Of a DNA stretch of 64,000 bases, positions 43,559-51,075 are shown piece by piece. Below the pieces are notes generated by a model that saw only the letters and a list, made by a program, of their open reading frames with translations, did no database searches and was not told the origin of the DNA. Origin of the DNA: Gangjinia marincola (GTDB lineage: Bacteria; Bacteroidota; Bacteroidia; Flavobacteriales; Flavobacteriaceae); assembly GCF_039523415.1 (NCBI RefSeq), contig NZ_BAAAFG010000001.1:248001-312000 (forward strand), in the 5' to 3' direction. Each line of letters starts with the position of its first letter. Position 1 is the stretch's first letter. Position numbers and translations under genes: made by a program.

Positions 43559-44842
43559 ATGCAAGTTAAATTACAAACACTCAAAACGGGATTCCTACTT
43601 CTTTTTTTGATAAGTATGCCCGCATTGCTGCACGCGTTTCAGCAGCAGGAAAACAGTGACAATTTCACTTCTTTTAAAGGTGAATTATTAGATCAGAACA
43701 CGAAAAAACCATTGGTGTCTGCCACGCTAACCATTGTAAATACTCAATTATCAACAGTTACTAATAACGAGGGCGAATTTTTACTCAAAGTCCCCGATAA
43801 TATAGCTGCCACAATGGTTGAACTATCTTATCTTGGATATGCCACAAAGGTGATTGAATTGAGCTCTCTAAAACCTGAGGAAAATACATTATTCCTCACA
43901 CCGGTCACAACACAGCTTAATGCAGTGAGTTTGACGCAATACAAAGATGCCCGTGGTTTGGTAGAACAGGTTTTTAATAATAAATCTGAAAATTATTTGG
44001 GTGATCAGGCTCTAATGACTGCTTTTTACAGGGAGTCGATTAAAAAGAGAAACCGAAATGTATCCCTGGCGGAAGCGGTGGTAAATATCAAAAAAGAACC
44101 TTATGAAACAAACCGAAAAGATATTGTATCACTTTATAAGTCCAGAAAAAGCACAGATTATACCCGTCTTGATACCGTAGCAGTAAAATTACAAGGCGGA
44201 CCGTTTAATGCACTTTATATCGATTTGATGAAATACCCTGAATATTTTCTGGGTGCTGATGGAATCGACAATTACGATTTCTCAATAGTAGAGACTACAG
44301 AGGTTAACGGCATTCAGGTTGTTGTGGTTGATTTTAAACAAAAGTCTGAGGTAGATTTCCCCCTTTATTACGGTCAATTATTTATCAATCCAAATACCTT
44401 AGCCTTAACAAATGCGTCTTATAGCCTCAATTTAGAAGATGAAACGAAAGCTAGTAATTTATTTGTGCGTAAAAAACCAGGGAAGCTCACTGTGATTCCA
44501 ACTGTGGCAAATTATCAAGTGGATTACAGAGAAGAAAATGGCAAATGGTATTATAGTTATAGTAATGTTGATTTGGGACTAACCATCAAGGAAAAAGGAA
44601 AACTTTTTAATAGTAAATACTATTTGAGTAGTGAGATGGTTATCACAAATATTGAGTCAATCGCAAATATCACAGACTTTAATAAAAACAAAAAATTCAA
44701 GTCACGTACCATCTTAGCTGATGCTGCTTCAGGATTCAACGACCCACAATTTTGGGGAGAATACAATGTTATTGAGCCCGAAAAATCGATTGAGTCGGCC
44801 ATTAAAAAAATTCGGCGTCAACTTAAACGCACTGGGAGTTAA
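43559..44842 (+). CDS. carboxypeptidase-regulatory-like domain surface protein
   Basis: 427 residues. Signal peptide (LLFLISMPALLHAFQQQ). Residues 35-115 are a CarboxypepD_reg-like fold (FKGELLDQNTKKPLVSATLT, TNNEGEFLLKVPDN, VELSYLGYATKVIEL). The rest resembles the DUF5686-like beta-rich region seen in flavobacterial envelope proteins (FYRESIKKRNRNVSLAEAVV). The protein at 61590-63089 has the same layout. It probably resides in the outer membrane or periplasm; exact function unknown. Confidence 0.8.
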   Translation: MQVKLQTLKTGFLLLFLISMPALLHAFQQQENSDNFTSFKGELLDQNTKKPLVSATLTIVNTQLSTVTNNEGEFLLKVPDNIAATMVELSYLGYATKVIELSSLKPEENTLFLTPVTTQLNAVSLTQYKDARGLVEQVFNNKSENYLGDQALMTAFYRESIKKRNRNVSLAEAVVNIKKEPYETNRKDIVSLYKSRKSTDYTRLDTVAVKLQGGPFNALYIDLMKYPEYFLGADGIDNYDFSIVETTEVNGIQVVVVDFKQKSEVDFPLYYGQLFINPNTLALTNASYSLNLEDETKASNLFVRKKPGKLTVIPTVANYQVDYREENGKWYYSYSNVDLGLTIKEKGKLFNSKYYLSSEMVITNIESIANITDFNKNKKFKSRTILADAASGFNDPQFWGEYNVIEPEKSIESAIKKIRRQLKRTGS

Positions 44843-44865
44843 ACAACTTTTTACTAGTAATTACT

Positions 44866-44904
44866 AGCCAAAACATTCTGTTAATTTAGAGTGTTTTGGC
44901 TTTA
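44866..44904 (+). terminator. rho-independent terminator
   Basis: AGCCAAAACA (44866-44875) pairs with TGTTTTGGCT (44892-44901), then TTT. It ends the carboxypeptidase-regulatory-like gene. Confidence 0.85.
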
Positions 44905-44962
44905 TTTATTTAAGAGCTATTTGTGAAAACCTTAGTTTGGATCGTAGTATTTTGCATCCTGT

Positions 44963-45352
44963 ATGAAAGTAACATTACGTGCAGCAGCAATTTATAATCT
45001 TGTATGGGGAGCTTGGGTTGTGCTCTTTCCCAATCATTTCTTTGAATTAGTTGGTATGGAGCCACTCAACCATCCTATGGTTTGGCAAGGTATGGGAATG
45101 GTCATTGGTGTTTATGGCTTAGGATACTGGTGGGCGTCTTATGATCCTATAAGGCATTGGCCGATTGTAGCCGTTGGTTTTTTAGGTAAGATTTTTGGCC
45201 CACTGGGATTTATCATGAACTATTTGAATGGTGATGTACCTTTTGAATTTATCTATACCTTGATTACAAACGATTTTATCTGGTGGATCCCTTTCTTTAT
45301 CATACTTAAACGCGTACATACAACCTCAAATTGGAAATTATATGAAGCTTAA
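44963..45352 (+). CDS. four-helix membrane protein of a three-gene set
   Basis: 129 residues with four membrane helices (LRAAAIYNLVWGAWVVLFP, GMGMVIGVYGLGYWWASY, VAVGFLGKIFGPLGFIM, FIWWIPFFIILK). No family assigned. It overlaps the next gene by 11 bases; three short overlapping membrane-protein genes follow each other here, which suggests a small membrane complex. Confidence 0.75.
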   Translation: MKVTLRAAAIYNLVWGAWVVLFPNHFFELVGMEPLNHPMVWQGMGMVIGVYGLGYWWASYDPIRHWPIVAVGFLGKIFGPLGFIMNYLNGDVPFEFIYTLITNDFIWWIPFFIILKRVHTTSNWKLYEA

Positions 45353-45743
45353 TTACTCTAAAATCTTATTTTTTCTGTTCTTCTTTGTGGCCGGAATAAC
45401 CCACTTTTTTGCTCCTTTAGTGTATATGGACATGATACCAGATTATTTCCCATCAAAAACAATTATTAATTCTATCAGTGGTTTTTTAGAGATTATCATC
45501 TCTATTTTAATCTTGCCAAGACAAACCCGAAAATTCGCCGCAGTACTTGCTATAGTATTATTACTGGCATATATTCCTGCTCATATTTGGTTTATTCGAA
45601 AAGAGCCATGTTTTAATACATATTGCATCCCGGTATGGGTTGGTTGGGTGCGTTTATTACTAATTCATCCCCTATTGATATGGTGGGCGTATCGACTAGG
45701 CTTCAAAACAAATACAAGGCATGTACCACGTACATCAGTATAG
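45342..45743 (+). CDS. DoxX-like membrane protein
   Basis: 133 residues, four helices. The N-terminal FVAGITHFFAPLVYMDMIPD and SGFLEIIISILILPRQTRKF match the DoxX-like family (quinone- or oxidoreductase-associated small membrane proteins). Two cysteines lie in KEPCFNTYCIP. It overlaps the upstream gene by 11 bases and the downstream one by 23. Confidence 0.82.
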   Translation: MKLNYSKILFFLFFFVAGITHFFAPLVYMDMIPDYFPSKTIINSISGFLEIIISILILPRQTRKFAAVLAIVLLLAYIPAHIWFIRKEPCFNTYCIPVWVGWVRLLLIHPLLIWWAYRLGFKTNTRHVPRTSV

Positions 45744-46143
45744 TTTGTTACTCGATTTTGGGCTAGTTGTTTTAATTTGGATAGTGCAGCTTATCATCTA
45801 TCCGGGCTTTACATTTTACGCCAAAGAAAATCTAGCCCGCTGGCATAAAGTATATACCCCAAGGATTACCTATATAGTGTTACCCCTCATGGTGGGTCAA
45901 GCAGCGATGGCGGTCTATTTCTTATCCCAAAGTTTAGATTCTTTTACATTGAGCTATACTGGATTAATTATCTTAGTATGGTTAAATACCTTTTTACAAG
46001 CTGTTCCACTACATACTAAAATTCAACATTCAACCCATGGATTACCCTTTGCTAATAAGTTGGTTACAATAAATTGGTCCAGAACGATTTTATGGAACGT
46101 ATTATTTATCCTTCACTTAATTCAGGTCCATAGACTTTACTAA
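45721..46143 (+). CDS. four-helix membrane protein, third of the set
   Basis: 140 residues with four helices (LLLDFGLVVLIWIVQLIIYP, YIVLPLMVGQAAMAVYFL, LSYTGLIILVWLNTFLQAVP, ILWNVLFILHLIQV). Conserved H and W positions suggest a cofactor site in the membrane, but no family is recognised. Translational coupling with the DoxX-like gene by a 23-base overlap. Confidence 0.75.
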   Translation: MYHVHQYSLLLDFGLVVLIWIVQLIIYPGFTFYAKENLARWHKVYTPRITYIVLPLMVGQAAMAVYFLSQSLDSFTLSYTGLIILVWLNTFLQAVPLHTKIQHSTHGLPFANKLVTINWSRTILWNVLFILHLIQVHRLY

Positions 46144-46286
46144 ATGAATACAATAATGTGTATCGTTTTCACTCTGTAGAACTCACCAGTGTCGTTAAAA
46201 AGAGTTGTTTCGTCGAAAATGTTCGATTGTGCTTGGTATATACCCTACCTAAATTCGATATTAGACTGTACTATCCTACTTATTCA

Positions 46287-46724
46287 ATGCGTGTTGAAGA
46301 TTCAACTTTAAAAAATGATATATTACACAAGCTGTCAATGCCTGAAGGTAACTTTTACTTCATGGATAAATATATCGTTGCCGAAGTTTATGAGGGTGTG
46401 ATTTTTTCTTGGGAACTTGCCGAAAAAGTGATCTATGAGGCCAGTGAATTTTACGGCTCTGATATCAAAATCTCATATATAACCAACCGCATTAACTCAT
46501 ATTCTACAATTCCCAGGGATTGGCTTAATCTATTTAGAGAATTTAGTAAAAATGTTGTTTCTACTGCCTTTGTTAATTATTCTGGGCTTGGCATTAAAAA
46601 CTACCTGGTTGAAAAAATTTTTATTCGCGGTAAAGTGGGGCATTTCACACATCTTATGGAAGCAGTAGAATGGACCGTATATCAACATAAAAAACTTAAT
46701 GTCGAAAATCCTACTAATGCCTAG
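46287..46724 (+). CDS. STAS/SpoIIAA-like small protein, copy 1
   Basis: 145 residues from the ATG at 46287; a GTG at 46158 would add 43 residues absent from the paralogue. Motifs shared with copy 2: EGNFYFMDKYIVAEVYEGV, YITNRINSYSTIPRDWLN and the C-terminal KNYLVEKIFIRGKVGHF. The alternating strand/helix pattern looks like the STAS/SpoIIAA-like proteins frequent in flavobacteria, without any catalytic signature. Role unknown. Confidence 0.72.
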   Translation: MRVEDSTLKNDILHKLSMPEGNFYFMDKYIVAEVYEGVIFSWELAEKVIYEASEFYGSDIKISYITNRINSYSTIPRDWLNLFREFSKNVVSTAFVNYSGLGIKNYLVEKIFIRGKVGHFTHLMEAVEWTVYQHKKLNVENPTNA

Positions 46725-46758
46725 CGTACGTTAGACGTGTAAAATTTGCCAAAGCTCA

Positions 46759-47199
46759 TTGAAAATAAGTGATACACATTATAAAAAAAAGATTTTACAC
46801 CATGTTCGTTTAAAAACAGGTGACTATTACTTCTTTAAAAATTTCATTGTTTCTGAAGTTCATGAGGGTGTACAATTTGACTGGGCTGCAGGTGAAGAAT
46901 TGTTATATCACGTATATGAATTTTATGGTGGTAGCGTTAGGGTGGGTTATATATCTAATCGTATCAATTCGTATAACGTAGTTCCAAGAGACTGGCTAAA
47001 ATTCTATAAAGAACATGGTGAAGGTGTCTTGTGTACAGCTATTATTTCGTACAATGGCATTAGCGTCAAAAACTTTTTATTAGAAAAAATTTTCATGGCC
47101 GGAAAAGTCAAACATTTTGATAATCTAACTTCGGCTATTGAATGGGTCAAAGAGAAGAAGAAAAAATCCACTAAGAAAATATCTTATTCTAATCGATAA
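46759..47199 (+). CDS. STAS/SpoIIAA-like small protein, copy 2
   Basis: 146 residues. No ATG is available in frame at the 5' end; the frame opens with TTG at 46759 (LKISDTHYKKK in direct reading), 34 bases after the stop of copy 1. It aligns with copy 1 along its length (TGDYYFFKNFIVSEVHEGV, YISNRINSYNVVPRDWLK, KNFLLEKIFMAGKVKHF). Its end overlaps the convergent RlmI-type gene by 16 bases. Confidence 0.7.
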   Translation: MKISDTHYKKKILHHVRLKTGDYYFFKNFIVSEVHEGVQFDWAAGEELLYHVYEFYGGSVRVGYISNRINSYNVVPRDWLKFYKEHGEGVLCTAIISYNGISVKNFLLEKIFMAGKVKHFDNLTSAIEWVKEKKKKSTKKISYSNR

Positions 47200-48377
47200 T
47201 AGCCGGTTTTTAGATATGCCCCATCTTTGAAAACCACAGGATGATCCACATCGTGATAGGTTTTCTTGATATGTCTAAAGGTTCTACCGGTTTGAGCTAG
47301 TGTGCTTTCTACCGTGTCAAAAAATAGTTTAGCTTCAACTCGTGCAGAACATGAAGCCATAATAAATATACCTTTTTTGCTCACCAAATTAACACCTAAT
47401 TCAACCAACTTAATATAACTTGATAAAGCTTTTCTAATGTGAGATTGTTTATTGGCAAAGGTAGGCGGATCAATGATTACAATATCGTACGTTCTTTTTT
47501 GCGCAATTAAATCCTCCAAAATAGAAAACGCATCTCCCGCCAAGATAAGATGCTTGCCATTATACGAATTAAGTTCGGCATTTTCTTTAGCTAATGTTAA
47601 TGCCTGTGCGCTAATATCAACGCTGGTGACCTTTTTCGCACCACCGGCTAATGCATGAACCGAAAATCCGCCAGCGTAACTAAACACATCTAAAACACTT
47701 TTGTCTTTAGCCATTTCTCCAACAGTTTTTCGGTTGTGCCTGTGATCTAAAAAATAACCGGTTTTGTGGCCTTTGATGACATGAGCAGAAAATCTTACGC
47801 CGTGTTCTTCAAAGAGAACTATCGGATGTTTGAGCGTTCCATAAACCACTTGACCTTCAACATATGACGTATAAGCTCCCTTTTTATGAAGGTTTCGGCT
47901 AAACCGAAGCACGATAGCCTGTGGAGAAAATAAAGAAGCTAAAATGTTAAATAATTGAGCCAGATAGGGTTTCCATATTTCAGCATAAAGCTTGACAACC
48001 ATAACCTTATCGTAAATATCTACAATCAAACCCGGAAAATAATCGTGTTCTCCAAAAATTAATCTATACGCATTGGTTGGCGTCTTCAACAGTGGTAAAC
48101 GCAAGGCATAGGCCTGTTCAATTCGCGATGTTAAAAATGCAGAATCTATTTTCACTGCCGTACCCACATGAATTAATTTAATTCTAATGGGCGAATCAGG
48201 ATCCATTAGACCAATAGCAATTAATTTATCTTTTTTTTGACTAAATATAATCGCAAGATCTCCGGCAACAGCATGAGACGCTATTTTTTGAATTCCGTCT
48301 TCAAAAACCCAAGGATACCCATTTTTGACGCTACGTTCGGCTTTAGAAGTGAGTCGCACCGCGATTTGTTGTTGCAT
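47184..48377 (-). CDS. RlmI-type rRNA (cytosine-5) methyltransferase
   Basis: 397 residues. N-terminal PUA domain (SVKNGYPWVFEDGIQ), then the RlmI-type hairpin, and a SAM-binding Rossmann fold: LDVFSYAGGFSVHALAGGA, VTSVDISAQAL, and the catalytic region VIIDPPTFANKQ. IFIMASCSARV carries the family C-terminal cysteine. RlmI methylates a cytosine of 23S rRNA in E. coli; here the same role is likely, though some relatives act on other positions. Confidence 0.9.
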   Translation of the reverse strand: MQQQIAVRLTSKAERSVKNGYPWVFEDGIQKIASHAVAGDLAIIFSQKKDKLIAIGLMDPDSPIRIKLIHVGTAVKIDSAFLTSRIEQAYALRLPLLKTPTNAYRLIFGEHDYFPGLIVDIYDKVMVVKLYAEIWKPYLAQLFNILASLFSPQAIVLRFSRNLHKKGAYTSYVEGQVVYGTLKHPIVLFEEHGVRFSAHVIKGHKTGYFLDHRHNRKTVGEMAKDKSVLDVFSYAGGFSVHALAGGAKKVTSVDISAQALTLAKENAELNSYNGKHLILAGDAFSILEDLIAQKRTYDIVIIDPPTFANKQSHIRKALSSYIKLVELGVNLVSKKGIFIMASCSARVEAKLFFDTVESTLAQTGRTFRHIKKTYHDVDHPVVFKDGAYLKTGYYRLE

Positions 48378-48484
48378 AAGAATTTAATTTAATTCAAAAA
48401 TACAATCTTTATATCCTCATCAAATCAAAAAGCCTTGTTAACTGATCTGTGTCTGCAAGATGTTTTAATTATTTTTGATGCGCT

Positions 48485-48889
48485 ATGACGAAAAAGAAAA
48501 AGCCAGATGCAGTCGTGTACGACGACAAGGAGGATAAATACAACGCCAGTCTACTCCCCTACGCTTCCTCTGTTTCGGCTCCAAAGATCACTGTTCCAGA
48601 CATTAGTTTTTGGAAAAATAATAATGTAAGTAAAGTGAATCATCACTTTAATACAAAATATACTGAGCTTAAGGCCGAGTTTGAGAAAATGCAGGAGGAG
48701 TTTGAATACAATCAATTAATTTATCAGGCTAATTTCTCTTTTGAGCCTATTGTAGGTGAAACCTATCATTTGTATGATGCAAAAGACGGGAGCATTTTTC
48801 TTTCCCCTATACTACCACAGGAGTGCACTTTTACCCATCGGGGCTCATTTATCCTTACTACTGAAAAGCTCTGGTCTAAGGTTTCATAA
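48485..48889 (+). CDS. DUF2452 domain protein
   Basis: 134 residues. The family pattern is LLPYASSVSAPKITVPDISF, a central coiled helix (YTELKAEFEKMQEEFEYNQ), and FEPIVGETYHLYDAKDGSIF near the C-terminus. Cytosolic, function not established. TATTTTTG at 48470-48477 is a possible -7 element but lacks a well-placed TTG. Confidence 0.85.
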   Translation: MTKKKKPDAVVYDDKEDKYNASLLPYASSVSAPKITVPDISFWKNNNVSKVNHHFNTKYTELKAEFEKMQEEFEYNQLIYQANFSFEPIVGETYHLYDAKDGSIFLSPILPQECTFTHRGSFILTTEKLWSKVS

Positions 48890-48964
48890 CCTTAATTTAA
48901 TAACGTAAGTATTAGTTTGTCGTATTTTTTTGTACTTTTAACTTCCAACAAATCTACATATACG

Positions 48965-51013
48965 ATGAAACACAACTACTTTTCACAGGTAAAGAAAGGT
49001 ATTATCCTTTTATTAGGATTATTTACCGCCTGCCTTACCGCACAAGTTCAACCCGGTGATGTGGTCATTACCGAAATCATGAAAAAACCCCAGCAGGTGA
49101 GTGATAACGACGGCGAATGGCTGGAATTGTTCAATACAACCAACAGCCCAATTGATCTTCAAGGGTTTTTATTGATCGATAGCGATCAACAAAATGGCGG
49201 ACATATTATCAATCAACCGCTAATCATTCAGCCGCAGTCCTATGCTGTACTCGCAGCAAATGATGATAATGCCACCAACGGTGGAATCACTGTTGTGGAT
49301 TATGAATATGATACACTAGCCTTTGCTAATTCTAGTGATGGTGTTAATCTGGAATTTAATGGAGTAATCATTGATCAGGTTGTTTATGATACCTCGAATT
49401 TCCCCAATGAAAACGGAAAGAGCCTTGAACTAGCTAGTAATATTATTGATGCTACGCTTAATGATGAAGGTCAATACTGGTCTAGTGCTATAGACACCTA
49501 TGGAGATGGTGACTTTGGTACACCAGGTAGTGTAAATAGTTTTGTTTTCTTTGATGCCGCTGATTTGAGTCTTAGCATCGAAAATGAAACATTTAACGAT
49601 ATTGATGGAAGCGGAAGTATTTCTGCCAATGATGAAGTTTTAGTTGTCATCACCCTTTCAAATGATGGTCCTGATAGCGTGAACGATGTAATCATAGAAT
49701 CTGTCATTCCAGATGGATATGTAGTAAATACAGTAAATGATGGTGGAGTACTCAATGGTAGCACAATTACTTGGTCGAACATCACTTTATCAAATGCCGA
49801 AGAAATTCAAGTTCAATTTTCCGTTAGTGTTGTGGTTGGTGATGAGTATGGCATTTGTGCAGAAATTATAAATTCAAGTCAGTTTGATCCTGATAGCACA
49901 CCGGGCAACGGGGATAATACAGAAGATGATTATGACTGTACAGATCCGGTAATCGAAGCTGTTGCTGATTTGGCAATTGCAATTAATAGCACTGGTAGTA
50001 TTGATAATGATGGAAGCAATAGTACATCAGCGGGGGATTTCAACACAAAATTGGTTACAATAGTCAATAACGGACCTAATACTGCTACTGGGGTAAATAT
50101 TGTTAGCACTTTTGAAGATGGTTATACTAATATAAGTAATATATCAAATGGTGGTATATTAACAGCGAATGAAATTACTTGGACTGATTTGACCATAGCA
50201 TCTGGCGAATCTTTGGTTTTGGAGTACGATGTTGAAATTACAGCGACAGGAAATTATGAAATTTGTGGCGAAGTTATTGCCTCAGATCAATTTGATTTTG
50301 ACAGCACCCCAGGTAACGGAGATTCAAATGGTGATGAAGATGATGATGTCTGTTTCACTTTCAACGTAACTCCTGTAGCTGATCTTGAACTCAATTTTGA
50401 AGTAGACAATGAAACTCCTTTAGCAAATGAAAATATCGTTTTTACAATTAGTGTTATAAACAATGGTCCCAATAATCTCTCACCAGGAGTTACCGTTGCC
50501 AATGAACTACCAAACGGACTAACTTTTATTGATAGTAGTACTAATGATTATGATCCCGTAACAGGTATATGGACATTACCCGGTTTTAGTGTTGGAGCAA
50601 CCAGCACTATAGAGATTACCACCTCTGTAAATACGACAGGAACTTATGGAACTTGTGCTGAAATAATGTCATCACCATTTTTTGACACTGATAGTGTCCC
50701 GGGAAATTTTGATTTTAACGAGGATGATTTAGTTTGCTTAAGTCTTTCACCTAACTTATACATATTGGACATTAATCAAAACATTTTTTCTATATATCCT
50801 AATCCTATTGATTCACAACGAGAGGAACTTACAATTCAAACCAATCAATCAGGAGCAATCTTGGTTGAAATCTTTGACTTACTAGGTAAAAAGGTGGTAA
50901 AAACATTAGTAGATGGTGCTTCGATACAAGTAAGCCAACTTTCTAGCGGTGTTTATTTATTACGATTATCACATAATGGACAACAATTTACTCGCAAGTT
51001 AGTTGTAGAATAA
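48965..51013 (+). CDS. lamin-tail/DUF11 surface protein with T9SS type A sorting domain
   Basis: 682 residues from the ATG at 48965 (an upstream TTG at 48917 is ignored because it would precede the signal peptide). After the signal (LLGLFTACLTAQ) comes a lamin-tail domain (VVITEIMKKPQQVSDNDGEW, LELFNTTNSPIDLQGF), then at least three DUF11 beta-sandwich repeats each ending FDPDSTPGNGD, FDFDSTPGNGD or FDTDSVPGNFD. DIDGSGSISANDEV resembles a calcium loop. The last 75 residues are a T9SS sorting domain (IYPNPIDSQREE, SSGVYLLRLSHNG). Surface adhesin or stalk is plausible. Confidence 0.92.
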   Translation: MKHNYFSQVKKGIILLLGLFTACLTAQVQPGDVVITEIMKKPQQVSDNDGEWLELFNTTNSPIDLQGFLLIDSDQQNGGHIINQPLIIQPQSYAVLAANDDNATNGGITVVDYEYDTLAFANSSDGVNLEFNGVIIDQVVYDTSNFPNENGKSLELASNIIDATLNDEGQYWSSAIDTYGDGDFGTPGSVNSFVFFDAADLSLSIENETFNDIDGSGSISANDEVLVVITLSNDGPDSVNDVIIESVIPDGYVVNTVNDGGVLNGSTITWSNITLSNAEEIQVQFSVSVVVGDEYGICAEIINSSQFDPDSTPGNGDNTEDDYDCTDPVIEAVADLAIAINSTGSIDNDGSNSTSAGDFNTKLVTIVNNGPNTATGVNIVSTFEDGYTNISNISNGGILTANEITWTDLTIASGESLVLEYDVEITATGNYEICGEVIASDQFDFDSTPGNGDSNGDEDDDVCFTFNVTPVADLELNFEVDNETPLANENIVFTISVINNGPNNLSPGVTVANELPNGLTFIDSSTNDYDPVTGIWTLPGFSVGATSTIEITTSVNTTGTYGTCAEIMSSPFFDTDSVPGNFDFNEDDLVCLSLSPNLYILDINQNIFSIYPNPIDSQREELTIQTNQSGAILVEIFDLLGKKVVKTLVDGASIQVSQLSSGVYLLRLSHNGQQFTRKLVVE

Positions 51014-51032
51014 TAGGACGATAGCAAATAAA

Positions 51033-51066
51033 AAAATGCTGAATATTGCGATTCAGCATTTTTTTT
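51033..51066. terminator. bidirectional hairpin terminator
   Basis: AAAATGCTGAAT (51033-51044) pairs with ATTCAGCATTTT (51051-51062), followed by T. Placed between the convergent lamin-tail protein and the metalloprotease. Confidence 0.88.
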
Positions 51067-51075
51067 GCTTTACAC

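Noticed and set aside
48917..48964. TTG-initiated N-terminal extension of the lamin-tail protein
   Set aside because: The ATG at 48965 is followed directly by a good signal peptide; the extension would bury it.
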